DNA of 64,000 nt, from assembly GCF_014646655.1 (NCBI RefSeq), contig NZ_BMNR01000001.1, forward strand, positions 407,382-471,381, in the 5' to 3' direction. The position numbers were made by a program, and so were the translations under genes. The notes under the pieces are model-generated. The model was not told the DNA's origin, did no database searches, and was given only the letters and a program-made list of their open reading frames with translations. This DNA is from Yeosuana aromativorans. GTDB lineage: Bacteria > Bacteroidota > Bacteroidia > Flavobacteriales > Flavobacteriaceae. Positions 1 to 7,754 of this stretch are shown in pieces; the stretch's first letter is position 1; the number at the start of each line of letters is the position of its first letter.

Positions 1-161
1 AGTACCTGCTTAACATTTATGATACTAACGGCCGGCTTATCATGCATTCAAAAAAATCAACATCAACTACTATTGATGTGAGCAATTTTGCTAAAGGGCT
101 GTATTTGTTTGAGATTATTACAAACCAAACCATTAGCACCCATAAAATACTCATCAACTAA
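1..161 (+). CDS. C-terminal tail of a T9SS-secreted protein (5' truncated by window edge)
   Basis: The reading frame is open from position 3 and stops at 159-161. It encodes about 52 residues with the layout of a type IX secretion sorting domain (type A): a segment like IYDTNGRLI, then a stretch ending GLYLFEI, then a basic tail THKILIN at the very C-terminus. In the Bacteroidota such domains direct export across the outer membrane and attachment to the surface or release. The body of the protein lies outside the window. It sits 11 bp upstream of the beta-helix gene and is probably co-transcribed with it and the sulfatase, so it may be another polysaccharide-degrading or binding protein, but that is inference. 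Confidence 0.75.
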   Translation, partial: YLLNIYDTNGRLIMHSKKSTSTTIDVSNFAKGLYLFEIITNQTISTHKILIN

Positions 162-172
162 TTCAATTAATA

Positions 173-1819
173 ATGTCAATCAAAACCAAATTTCTAATTT
201 CATTTTTGGCTGTTTTACTTCAAAGCACTGTTTGGGCTACAGATTATTTTGTACACCCTAGTTTAGGAAATGACGCCAATACCGGTCTTTCAAAAGAACA
301 GGCATTTAAAACTTTATCTCGAGCCTCAACAATTGCATTGCAAGCTGGTGATCGATTATTTTTGGCTTCAAATCAAGAATATCAGACCGGACTTCAATTA
401 ATAAATGTAAGTGGCACCAAAGAGAACCCAATTGTTATTTCTACAATAAATTGGGATATTACTGAAGAAGAAACAAAGCCAGCTACCATCAATTTTAAAG
501 GAGAATCGTATGGCATTCTGATTCAGGATTGTAGTTATATTGAAGTTTCAAAAATAGCTTTAACTGCAAATGGCTTTTTTAGTGCTGATGCGGCTCAAAC
601 CATGAGATGTGGCATCATGATCACCAATAAAAATGAGTCGTTGATGAAACACATTAGTATCAAAGACGTTCAAATTTTTGATGTTTTTTATGAAAATCTG
701 GCGTTTAAAAGAGGTAAAGAAGAAGTAAAAACAGCCAATGGCACCCAAAAATACGGTTGGGGCATTCGAATTATTGATAAAAACCCAAACAACTTAATTG
801 AGGATATTGAAATTAAAAACTGCTCCATAAACAGTGTGTCACATACTGGAATCAAATTAACAGGAAACTCAAAAAACATTTCAAATATTACTATAGCAGA
901 TAATAGTATTGAACAAACAGGTGGGCCAGGCATTCAAATGTCTGAAGTTAAAAATGTGCATGTTTATAAAAATAACGTATCCTATTCTGGCAGTGATGAT
1001 GATTCCAGAAAATGGGGTCGCGGCAGTGGTCTGTGGACCTGGGGCTCATCACACGTTTTAATAGAAAAAAATAAATTCATGTATGCTAACGGACCCGGCG
1101 ACTCTGCTGGTGCCCATATAGATTTTAATTGTGACAATGTGGTTTTACAATACAATATTAGTGCCTATAATGCCGGTGGTTTTTGTGAAATTCTTGGCAA
1201 CAATTACAATTGTTCATATCGTTACAACATCAGTATTAATGATGGTCACAGAGTTAAAGGTGTTAATGGCGCTTTTCAAGAAGGCAAAATATTTTGGCTA
1301 AGTGGATTTCAGGGAGAGCAAAGGAAACGCAAAGGTCCCGTAAATTCGTATTTTTATAATAATACCATTTATTCTGATTCTACAGTTGTTGCCAAAATAG
1401 CCATTGACAATACCAGTAACGGTATCTTGATAGCTAACAATATTTTCTATTTGGAAGGGCCTTCAAAAGCCGTGTTAGGCGACCAATATAAGCCCGATAA
1501 ACTGACAGGTGATTTGGCTAAAAATGTATTTTTTAAGAATAATTTGTTTTTAAATAAAGATGACTGGCCAAAAGAAATAGGAATTAAAGACATTGCACCT
1601 ATTATTGGGAATCCTGAGTTTGCAAAAAAAGGAGGCTTGGAAGCCAAAGATTATATTCCTGAAAATTTAAAATTAATCCTAAACAAAGGAATTCAAATTA
1701 GTTTACTCCCTAACGATTCTGTTGGTTTATTACAATCTCTTGAACCCAAGAAAGATATTTTAGGTAATCCCATTCAAGGTAACCCTAGTTTAGGAGCCAT
1801 CGAGCCAAAAATAAATTAA
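173..1819 (+). CDS. Secreted right-handed parallel beta-helix protein (polysaccharide lyase-like fold)
   Basis: A protein of 548 residues with a cleavable signal peptide (about residues 1-22, ending VWA). The N-terminal stretch with YFVHPSLGNDANTG and AFKTLSRA is typical of Pectate_lyase_3/beta-helix proteins. From roughly residue 90 to 430 there are many short repeats with N-, I- and V-rich turns (for example NSKNISNITIADNSI), as expected for successive coils of a parallel beta-helix. Such proteins are usually polysaccharide lyases or hydrolases or epimerases acting on acidic glycans; I cannot assign a CAZy family or catalytic residues by eye. It lies between a T9SS protein tail and a sulfatase, with 13 bp to the latter, which points to a sulfated or uronic-acid-containing polysaccharide. 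No T9SS tail is seen, so it is probably periplasmic. Confidence 0.75.
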   Translation: MSIKTKFLISFLAVLLQSTVWATDYFVHPSLGNDANTGLSKEQAFKTLSRASTIALQAGDRLFLASNQEYQTGLQLINVSGTKENPIVISTINWDITEEETKPATINFKGESYGILIQDCSYIEVSKIALTANGFFSADAAQTMRCGIMITNKNESLMKHISIKDVQIFDVFYENLAFKRGKEEVKTANGTQKYGWGIRIIDKNPNNLIEDIEIKNCSINSVSHTGIKLTGNSKNISNITIADNSIEQTGGPGIQMSEVKNVHVYKNNVSYSGSDDDSRKWGRGSGLWTWGSSHVLIEKNKFMYANGPGDSAGAHIDFNCDNVVLQYNISAYNAGGFCEILGNNYNCSYRYNISINDGHRVKGVNGAFQEGKIFWLSGFQGEQRKRKGPVNSYFYNNTIYSDSTVVAKIAIDNTSNGILIANNIFYLEGPSKAVLGDQYKPDKLTGDLAKNVFFKNNLFLNKDDWPKEIGIKDIAPIIGNPEFAKKGGLEAKDYIPENLKLILNKGIQISLLPNDSVGLLQSLEPKKDILGNPIQGNPSLGAIEPKIN

Positions 1820-1832
1820 TAATTACTGAATC

Positions 1833-3410
1833 ATGAATTATCCCAATAAAAAAGTACTGTTTGGTTTTGCTTTACTCATTATGGGTTTACAACATATCAT
1901 CTGCCAAACGCTACAGGACAAACCCAATGTTTTATTTATTATTTGCGATGATTTAAATGATTATGAAGGTGCTTTTGGTGGGCATCCACAAGCCAAAACA
2001 CCCAATATTGATAAGTTGGCAGCTTCTGGTGTTCAGTTTATTAATGCAGCAACAAACGTTCCCGTATGTTGCCCATCAAGAAATAGTTTAATAACGGGCG
2101 TTTATCCACACGCATCAAAAGATTATGGATGGACAGACCTAAAAAAACAGCCCGTTTTAAAAAATAATAAAACACTTATCCGCTATTTTAAAGAAAACGG
2201 ATATAAAACTTTAGGAACAGGAAAAATAACCCACGGGAACATCAAGGAAGATTGGGATGAATGGGGGATGCCATTAAACCACAATTATGGTCCTGTATAT
2301 TTTAACGGAGAGAAAAGAACCAGTAATCCATCCGTTCCTGCCCCTTATAACTCCATTGGTCCTATTGATGGGTCTTTTGGACCGCTATCGGCTGCAATAT
2401 CTGAAGGCAAAAAAGGAGAAAAAGGATGGGTTTATGGGCCAGACAATAAGCCCATGCGCTACATCAACGATGATGATAGAGATTTAATGCAAGACGAATT
2501 ACATGTTCAATGGGCCAAAAAGAAAATTAAAGAACTTGAAAACCGTCAAGACGATCAACCTTTCTTTTTGGGAATAGGTTTTGTAAGACCACACACACCG
2601 CTTCATGCGCCAAAGAAATATTTTGACATGTTTCCCATTGAAAAATTACAATTGGAAAAATGGATGATTGATGATGAAAAAGATACGTTTTATGCTGAAA
2701 ATTTTGACCCGGAAGATAAAGACAACAACAAAGGCCCAAGATATTATAGGATGTTATTGGAATCTTATGGCGGTAATAGAGAACTGGCTCTTAAGCATTT
2801 TTTACAAGCCTACTTGGCCTGTGTTGCATTTGTTGATGACCAAATAGGACAAGTCATGGAAGCCTTAAATAACAGTAAATTTAAAGACAATACCATTGTT
2901 GTTTTGACCAGTGATCATGGTTGGCAAATGGGTGAAAAGCAATATTTGTTCAAAAACTCACCTTGGGAAGAAAGTGTCAGAATCCCTATGGTCATTAAAA
3001 TTCCAAATTCCTATTCAGGCCTAAAAGTTGAACATCCCGTATCATTAATTGATTTGTTTCCAACATTTAAGGATTATTGCCACTTAACTGGGAACAATAA
3101 AATAAATGACCAAGGAGCTCCTCTGGGCGGCCATAGCTTAAGACCACTTATAGAAGGAACCGGAGACTTTAAAGGTCCCAATGGCACATTAACGGTTGTT
3201 GGAAATTATGGTGTTACCATTCCAACAGAGAAACAAAATTTTTCATACAGAACCAAAAATTGGCGATACATACGATACAGTGATGGCAAAGAAGAATTGT
3301 ATAACCATGTCACAGACCCCTATGAATGGGACAATTTGGCCTATGATAAAAAACACACTAGTATAAAAAATAAATTGGCCAAAGAAATGAATGCTATCCT
3401 TGCAAACTAA
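1833..3410 (+). CDS. Type I sulfatase (iduronate-2-sulfatase-like, S1 family)
   Basis: A protein of 525 residues with a signal peptide (about 1-25). The formylglycine motif C-C-P-S-R lies at residues 79-83, so Cys79 would be converted to the catalytic formylglycine by a separate maturase. Metal-binding acidic residues DD at 39-40 near the N-terminus and a TSDHGWQMGE segment (Asp361, His362) complete the alkaline-phosphatase-fold active site. The NVPVCCPSRNSLITG context and overall length resemble iduronate-2-sulfatase-like enzymes (S1_7-type). It probably removes sulfate esters from a marine polysaccharide in the periplasm. It follows the beta-helix gene by 13 bp and is likely in the same operon. 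The subfamily assignment is from memory of motifs and is less certain than the family. Confidence 0.92.
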   Translation: MNYPNKKVLFGFALLIMGLQHIICQTLQDKPNVLFIICDDLNDYEGAFGGHPQAKTPNIDKLAASGVQFINAATNVPVCCPSRNSLITGVYPHASKDYGWTDLKKQPVLKNNKTLIRYFKENGYKTLGTGKITHGNIKEDWDEWGMPLNHNYGPVYFNGEKRTSNPSVPAPYNSIGPIDGSFGPLSAAISEGKKGEKGWVYGPDNKPMRYINDDDRDLMQDELHVQWAKKKIKELENRQDDQPFFLGIGFVRPHTPLHAPKKYFDMFPIEKLQLEKWMIDDEKDTFYAENFDPEDKDNNKGPRYYRMLLESYGGNRELALKHFLQAYLACVAFVDDQIGQVMEALNNSKFKDNTIVVLTSDHGWQMGEKQYLFKNSPWEESVRIPMVIKIPNSYSGLKVEHPVSLIDLFPTFKDYCHLTGNNKINDQGAPLGGHSLRPLIEGTGDFKGPNGTLTVVGNYGVTIPTEKQNFSYRTKNWRYIRYSDGKEELYNHVTDPYEWDNLAYDKKHTSIKNKLAKEMNAILAN

Positions 3411-3491
3411 CAGTTCATTTTATAAGCTATCAAAATCAGTAAACAATGGTATATAGTCCAAACCTTTTAATATTCACGTATATAGTTTAGA

Positions 3492-3522
3492 AAGTAATTA
3501 CATAAAATTACTTCACTTTTTT
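3492..3522 (+). terminator. Possible terminator after the sulfatase
   Basis: Arms AAGTAATT and AATTACTT (8 bp, 6-nt loop) are followed after three bases by a T-run. The stem is AT-rich and weak, so it may be a partial terminator or a leader element of the next small lipoprotein gene. Confidence 0.4.
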
Positions 3523-3543
3523 AATAATCATAAAACTAATCCG

Positions 3544-3774
3544 ATGAAAAAATTATTTTTAGGTACTTTATTACTATTAGCAGTCAGTATATCATTCATA
3601 TCTTGTAGAGATACAAAAAAATCTGAATCCGTTGAAAATGCCATAGATAATGCTGCTGATGACACAGAAGGTGCTCTTGAGCAAACAGGTAAAGCCATTG
3701 ACAACGCTGTTGAAAAAACCAAAGAAGCTGGGGAAGCTACTAAAGAAGCCGTAGAAAAAGTAGGTGACAACTAA
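3544..3774 (+). CDS. Small helical lipoprotein, function unknown
   Basis: Encodes 76 residues. A type II signal peptide ends at ISC with the lipidated cysteine at 21. The mature part is highly charged, rich in Ala, Glu and Lys, and runs as repeated units such as AIDNA, ALEQTGKAIDNAVEKTKEAGEATKEAVEKV, which suggests a continuous amphipathic helix like those of YtxH/apolipoprotein-like or stress-related small proteins. The compact size and strong terminator directly downstream support a real, independently expressed gene. The reverse-strand open frames over it are mirror shadows of its repetitive composition. No function can be assigned. Confidence 0.7.
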   Translation: MKKLFLGTLLLLAVSISFISCRDTKKSESVENAIDNAADDTEGALEQTGKAIDNAVEKTKEAGEATKEAVEKVGDN

Positions 3775-3800
3775 GCCTTTTGGCACAAAATACACAAAAC

Positions 3801-3835
3801 AAAAAAGCCTTTATCGTTTGATAAAGGCTTTTTTA
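3801..3835. terminator. Strong bidirectional terminator
   Basis: Stem AAAAGCCTTTATC / GATAAAGGCTTTT with a short GTTT-type loop, flanked by A-run and T-run, so it can act on both strands. It ends the small lipoprotein gene (+) and may also stop the fructan operon coming from the right (-). Confidence 0.85.
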
Positions 3836-3976
3836 TCACACTATCTTGTTGCCAAACTAGATATGTTCAAAAATACTATTGATAACATTTAAAAACTAAT
3901 AATATTTAGATTTCTACACTTGTTAGCAACTGCTCAACATCTAAATATCGGATATAGCTAAGGCAAAAATTATTTT

Positions 3977-6652
3977 CTATAATTTTATGACCCTAACATA
4001 ATCCAGCATAGCTGTATTGACTTCAACGTTCATGTTAATATTCCACTCATCAAAACTTAACACCAACTGATTTGTTCCTTTTTTCAAATCAACCGTGAAC
4101 GAATTGGAATAGCCCCAGTCTGACCATTCATCTTTTCCCCTTTGTGGGAAGACTGCAACACCTTTGTATGTATCATTGACATACAGGCTTCTAATAGCAC
4201 ATTTATTATCCGTATTCCAAGGTCCACTTCCGTTGGAATACCTAAAATCAATACTGTACTTTCCTGCTTTATCAACGGTAACAGGAATTACAACATACCT
4301 ATTATCTCTATTGGAAAGCTCTATAAACCCTTTTCCTGAATAGTTTATATAATGTTTGTTTGAGGCCTTATAATAGTTTTCAGCTTCAATTGTTCTTTCG
4401 TTTTTAGGTTCAAAAACCCAAATGGGCTCGCTTGTAAAGGATTCATATCCATTAACATCAACAGCGCTTACCTTGTACTCAGCAAATTTATTGGCACTAA
4501 TTTTAAAAGAATTGGTGTTTACGTCAGAAACAGCTTCTCCGTCTTTATAAACCCTATAATTTTTGGCAGCAGGAATACTATCCCAATACAATGTGTTATC
4601 TTGAATTGTCACGATTGGATTTGGCAAACTAAACTTATTTTCAACCATATGGATAGGTTTTGTATCGAAATCTTCATTGGACAGTTGAATGTGAATGATA
4701 TGATCTCCAGAAAGATTTGCGGGGAAAAAATGATTTGATTCCGCTTTTCCATCTAATTGAAATGCTTTTATCTTGTCGCCATAGCCTTCAACCGTTATTG
4801 TTAATGTGGCATCCCTATAGCTAAAATTTGAAAGCTCTTTTTTGCCAGAATAGTTCTTTGGAATTACAGGTTGAAACAATATACCATCCTTTTGAAAATG
4901 CATTCCCATAAATACCCTATGAACCATGGCCAGGTTTCCCGCCATACTCCATAACATTCTATTGGAATTGATTTCGGTTCCTTTAAAATCACCATTATCC
5001 GCTTCAAAATTCTCATAGTTGCTTAAAAACAGTGCTGCTGGTCTGTATATAGCTGCCAATCCATAGGTCAACGCCTTTTCATTGCCAACTTTGGCAGAAG
5101 CTAAGTTCCAGTATGATTGTACAAATGGCCAAATGGCGTTATTATGGTAGGGTGGAATATTGGGGATTTGAGGATAGATACAGGTTACTCCAAACTCGGT
5201 CACTGGGGATTCAGAAATTATTTTGTTTGATTGTTCTGCACTGGTTACATCAAACAAAATGGCCAATGCTTCGCCCAATGCTTCAAAACGTTTAGACTTG
5301 TTTAAATATTTTCTTCCGTAAAGGTATTGGGCATAAAAGCCTTTGTCCTCCATCCACAGTTCTTTATTGATGGCTTCTTTTATGATATTGGCTCGTTTAT
5401 AAAAGGGTTGGCTGTTTTCACCCAATTCATTAGCCATGTTTCCCAAGATTGTATTGGCCTGGTAATGTAATACATTGGTGCCTAGATTCATGGATTCAGC
5501 AATATCCATATTGGACATCCATTTGGGATAGGTTTGTTCCCGCCAATCTAGAAAAGACGATTCCCCTTTATAAAGCCCTATATCAGATTGCAAGGTTTTA
5601 TAATCGTCTTCAAGGGTGTTTTTAATGATTTGATAGGATTGTTTCAGCCATTCTTTATCGCCTGTTACCTTGTAGAGTTCCCAAGCGGCAATAGTCCATA
5701 CAACACGGTCTGACGACACTGGCCAAGCACCACCAGAACCCGTATCTTGGATAATACGGTCACGTTTAACTTTACGCATTAAACTTATTTTGGCAATTGT
5801 TGGCTCATGATAAGCAAAAGCGAGGTAGATACTGTAACTGATATCCCTAGTCCAAACGCCACCCCACTCTGCTCCCGTTCTAAACGTGCTATCGGGTTCA
5901 ATGTTTTTAAGCGCCTCCTCTGTAGCCAAATTATATAGGGCATCTACTATAGGCTGATCGGATGTATACTTTGGTTTTTTTGAAACATCTTCTGAAAGCT
6001 TCCATTCTTTTTCCCGCTTCATTGACGTATCATACGGATTCATAATAAGGGTGATTTCATAAACACCATCCATATCCTTGTCAGTTAGTTCAAGATTGTT
6101 TTCCTCTAAATTGGAAAAATCCCATGTTAAGGGTTCGGATCCTCCAGCTATATAAAACCCCTTAAAATCTTGTTTTGCAATTCGGGTACCATCATAAGCT
6201 TGATAATAGCCTTGCGTTTTAAATTGATTTAACACAGGCGACATATCTACTTTAAAAGTATACTGGTAATTTGGTGGTAATTTTTCTCCTAAATCATGAA
6301 CCATTTCTGTATCCTTTTTTCCAAACGAAAAAACCGGAGAATCATGAATGCCTGCTTTAATTAACACATGATGGTCATTTCCAACAGGCATTTCAATATC
6401 CTTTTCGTTGATCGTAAATTTAAAACTGATATAATTGGAATACGTTGCATAAACAGAGCTTACATAGTTTGAAATTATCTCATTTGGAGAAACTATAACC
6501 GCTTTATTGTTGCCTTGGACAACACTGTCTTTATAAACTGCAAAATGTTTTGATTTGTATAATGCGTTTGAATTTTGGTCGGGTGTTTTATTACAACCAA
6601 TCACAGAAAAAAGTGAGGCAATTACATAAAGACTAATACGTTTAAATGTCAT
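3977..6652 (-). CDS. Large (alpha/alpha)6-type glycoside hydrolase lipoprotein with C-terminal CBM, unknown specificity
   Basis: A protein of 891 residues with a lipoprotein signal (Cys20 in VIGC). About residues 30-220 form beta-rich N-terminal modules. Residues about 225-610 look like a six-hairpin glycosidase barrel: GGVWTRDISYSIYLAF, GGAWPVSSDRVVWTIAAWEL, FLDWREQTYP, HNNAIWPFVQSYWNLAS and NRMLWSMAGN are typical of MGH1/GH63/trehalase-like catalytic domains. Residues about 690-760 resemble a fibronectin type III module and about 765-891 a CBM6/35-like domain (EAENYY start, W-rich core, LDYVRV end). It is the last gene of the fructan locus, 136 bp after fructokinase, with a possible own promoter. 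Endo-levanases or second GH32 enzymes usually fill this place; a trimming enzyme for a glucosyl or other non-fructose end is a plausible inference only. Confidence 0.75.
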   Translation of the reverse strand: MTFKRISLYVIASLFSVIGCNKTPDQNSNALYKSKHFAVYKDSVVQGNNKAVIVSPNEIISNYVSSVYATYSNYISFKFTINEKDIEMPVGNDHHVLIKAGIHDSPVFSFGKKDTEMVHDLGEKLPPNYQYTFKVDMSPVLNQFKTQGYYQAYDGTRIAKQDFKGFYIAGGSEPLTWDFSNLEENNLELTDKDMDGVYEITLIMNPYDTSMKREKEWKLSEDVSKKPKYTSDQPIVDALYNLATEEALKNIEPDSTFRTGAEWGGVWTRDISYSIYLAFAYHEPTIAKISLMRKVKRDRIIQDTGSGGAWPVSSDRVVWTIAAWELYKVTGDKEWLKQSYQIIKNTLEDDYKTLQSDIGLYKGESSFLDWREQTYPKWMSNMDIAESMNLGTNVLHYQANTILGNMANELGENSQPFYKRANIIKEAINKELWMEDKGFYAQYLYGRKYLNKSKRFEALGEALAILFDVTSAEQSNKIISESPVTEFGVTCIYPQIPNIPPYHNNAIWPFVQSYWNLASAKVGNEKALTYGLAAIYRPAALFLSNYENFEADNGDFKGTEINSNRMLWSMAGNLAMVHRVFMGMHFQKDGILFQPVIPKNYSGKKELSNFSYRDATLTITVEGYGDKIKAFQLDGKAESNHFFPANLSGDHIIHIQLSNEDFDTKPIHMVENKFSLPNPIVTIQDNTLYWDSIPAAKNYRVYKDGEAVSDVNTNSFKISANKFAEYKVSAVDVNGYESFTSEPIWVFEPKNERTIEAENYYKASNKHYINYSGKGFIELSNRDNRYVVIPVTVDKAGKYSIDFRYSNGSGPWNTDNKCAIRSLYVNDTYKGVAVFPQRGKDEWSDWGYSNSFTVDLKKGTNQLVLSFDEWNINMNVEVNTAMLDYVRVIKL

Positions 6653-6696
6653 TTTAAGGTCTTTTGTTTTTTATAAAAATCAAAGATTCGTTAAAT

Positions 6697-6704
6697 CAAA
6701 TATA
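6697..6704 (-). promoter_or_regulatory. Possible -7 element for the (alpha/alpha)6 hydrolase gene
   Basis: On the minus strand the sequence TATATTTG matches the Bacteroidota -7 consensus TAnnTTTG, 44 bp upstream of the start codon in a 136-bp gap. No clear TTG is seen at the -33 position, so confidence is low. Confidence 0.35.
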
Positions 6705-6788
6705 ATCATAAGAAGTTATACATTCTGTTATAATTGAGCTTTTAGACGTATGAAAATTGACAAGATCTTTAATTGAAATGTTATAAAC

Positions 6789-7673
6789 TTAATACGGATT
6801 TATAAACGCATCTATTTCTTTACGCGATATTGTTGGGTTGGCTCCTTCACTTTGCGCTACCAAAGCTCCCACAGCACAGGCAAAATCAATAGCTTCTTGT
6901 GGATTGACCCTGTTAAGTAACTGGCTGATTAAAGAGGCTAAAAAAGAATCGCCAGCTCCAACAGTGTCAACAACTTTAATTAAATATCCACTGTTGTAAT
7001 ACAACTTGTCATCATACAACAAAACCGCTCCATGATGGCCTTTGGTAACACAAATGTGTTTTGTATTGGTTTTGCTTGCAATAAAACGAATGTTCTGTTC
7101 CAATGACAAGTATTTAGAGCTCAGCATCTTGCTGACCTCATACAGCTCGTCATCATTGAACTTGATGAAATCGGCCTTTTCCATTAAATGGACCAATACC
7201 GCTTTGGTATAGTAAGGCGGCCTTAAATTAAGGTCAAAAATTTTGTACTTTGCAAGTTCAATGAGTTTGTATAATGTGTTTCTAGAGCTATCATCTCTTG
7301 CTGCTAAACTTCCAAAAACAAACGCATCGGAATTTTTAACTGCTTTTTTGTTTACTTCTGTCAAGCGTATCTTGTCCCAAGCTCTTGGGTATTTAATATC
7401 ATAAGATGCCGACCCTTTGTCGTTCAGCATTACTTTTACTTTTCCAGTTTTGTACTCATTGTGCACCTGAACACAACCTGCATCAATACCAACTCCTTTG
7501 ATATAGTTGAGTATTTCCGCTCCATTTTTTCCTTGCCCTATGGCACTGACCATGGTAACGTCATTGCCTAAGGCCTGCAACCTATTTGCTACATTTAACG
7601 GTGCTCCTCCTATTTTTCGGTGCGTTGGAAACACATCCCACAACACCTCTCCGAAACATGTGATTTTTGACAT
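6789..7673 (-). CDS. PfkB-family fructokinase
   Basis: A protein of 294 residues, no signal peptide, cytoplasmic. The N-terminal glycine pair motif GGAPLNVANRL (about 22-32) and the C-terminal ATP/anion-hole motif VGAGDSFLASL with catalytic Asp242 define a PfkB ribokinase-family sugar kinase. The GEVLWDVFP start is typical of bacterial fructokinases. It would phosphorylate fructose released by the GH32 enzyme and imported by the MFS transporter to fructose-6-phosphate. The gene lies 81 bp downstream of susD, with a long perfect hairpin in the gap that may lower its expression relative to susCD. Confidence 0.92.
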   Translation of the reverse strand: MSKITCFGEVLWDVFPTHRKIGGAPLNVANRLQALGNDVTMVSAIGQGKNGAEILNYIKGVGIDAGCVQVHNEYKTGKVKVMLNDKGSASYDIKYPRAWDKIRLTEVNKKAVKNSDAFVFGSLAARDDSSRNTLYKLIELAKYKIFDLNLRPPYYTKAVLVHLMEKADFIKFNDDELYEVSKMLSSKYLSLEQNIRFIASKTNTKHICVTKGHHGAVLLYDDKLYYNSGYLIKVVDTVGAGDSFLASLISQLLNRVNPQEAIDFACAVGALVAQSEGANPTISRKEIDAFINPY

Positions 7674-7687
7674 TTTTCTATAAAATT

Positions 7688-7721
7688 ATTCCAGAAGGAA
7701 TATACTGATTCCTTCTGGAAT
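7688..7721 (-). terminator. Perfect 14-bp hairpin between susD and fructokinase
   Basis: Arms ATTCCAGAAGGAAT and ATTCCTTCTGGAAT pair perfectly around a 6-nt loop. On the minus strand it lies 33 nt after the susD stop and 14 nt before the kinase start, followed by AATTTTAT. It may be a partial terminator or an mRNA-stabilising 3' structure that keeps susCD transcript levels high. Confidence 0.7.
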
Positions 7722-7754
7722 GAAAAAACTAACTCAAACTAAACACTTAAAAAA

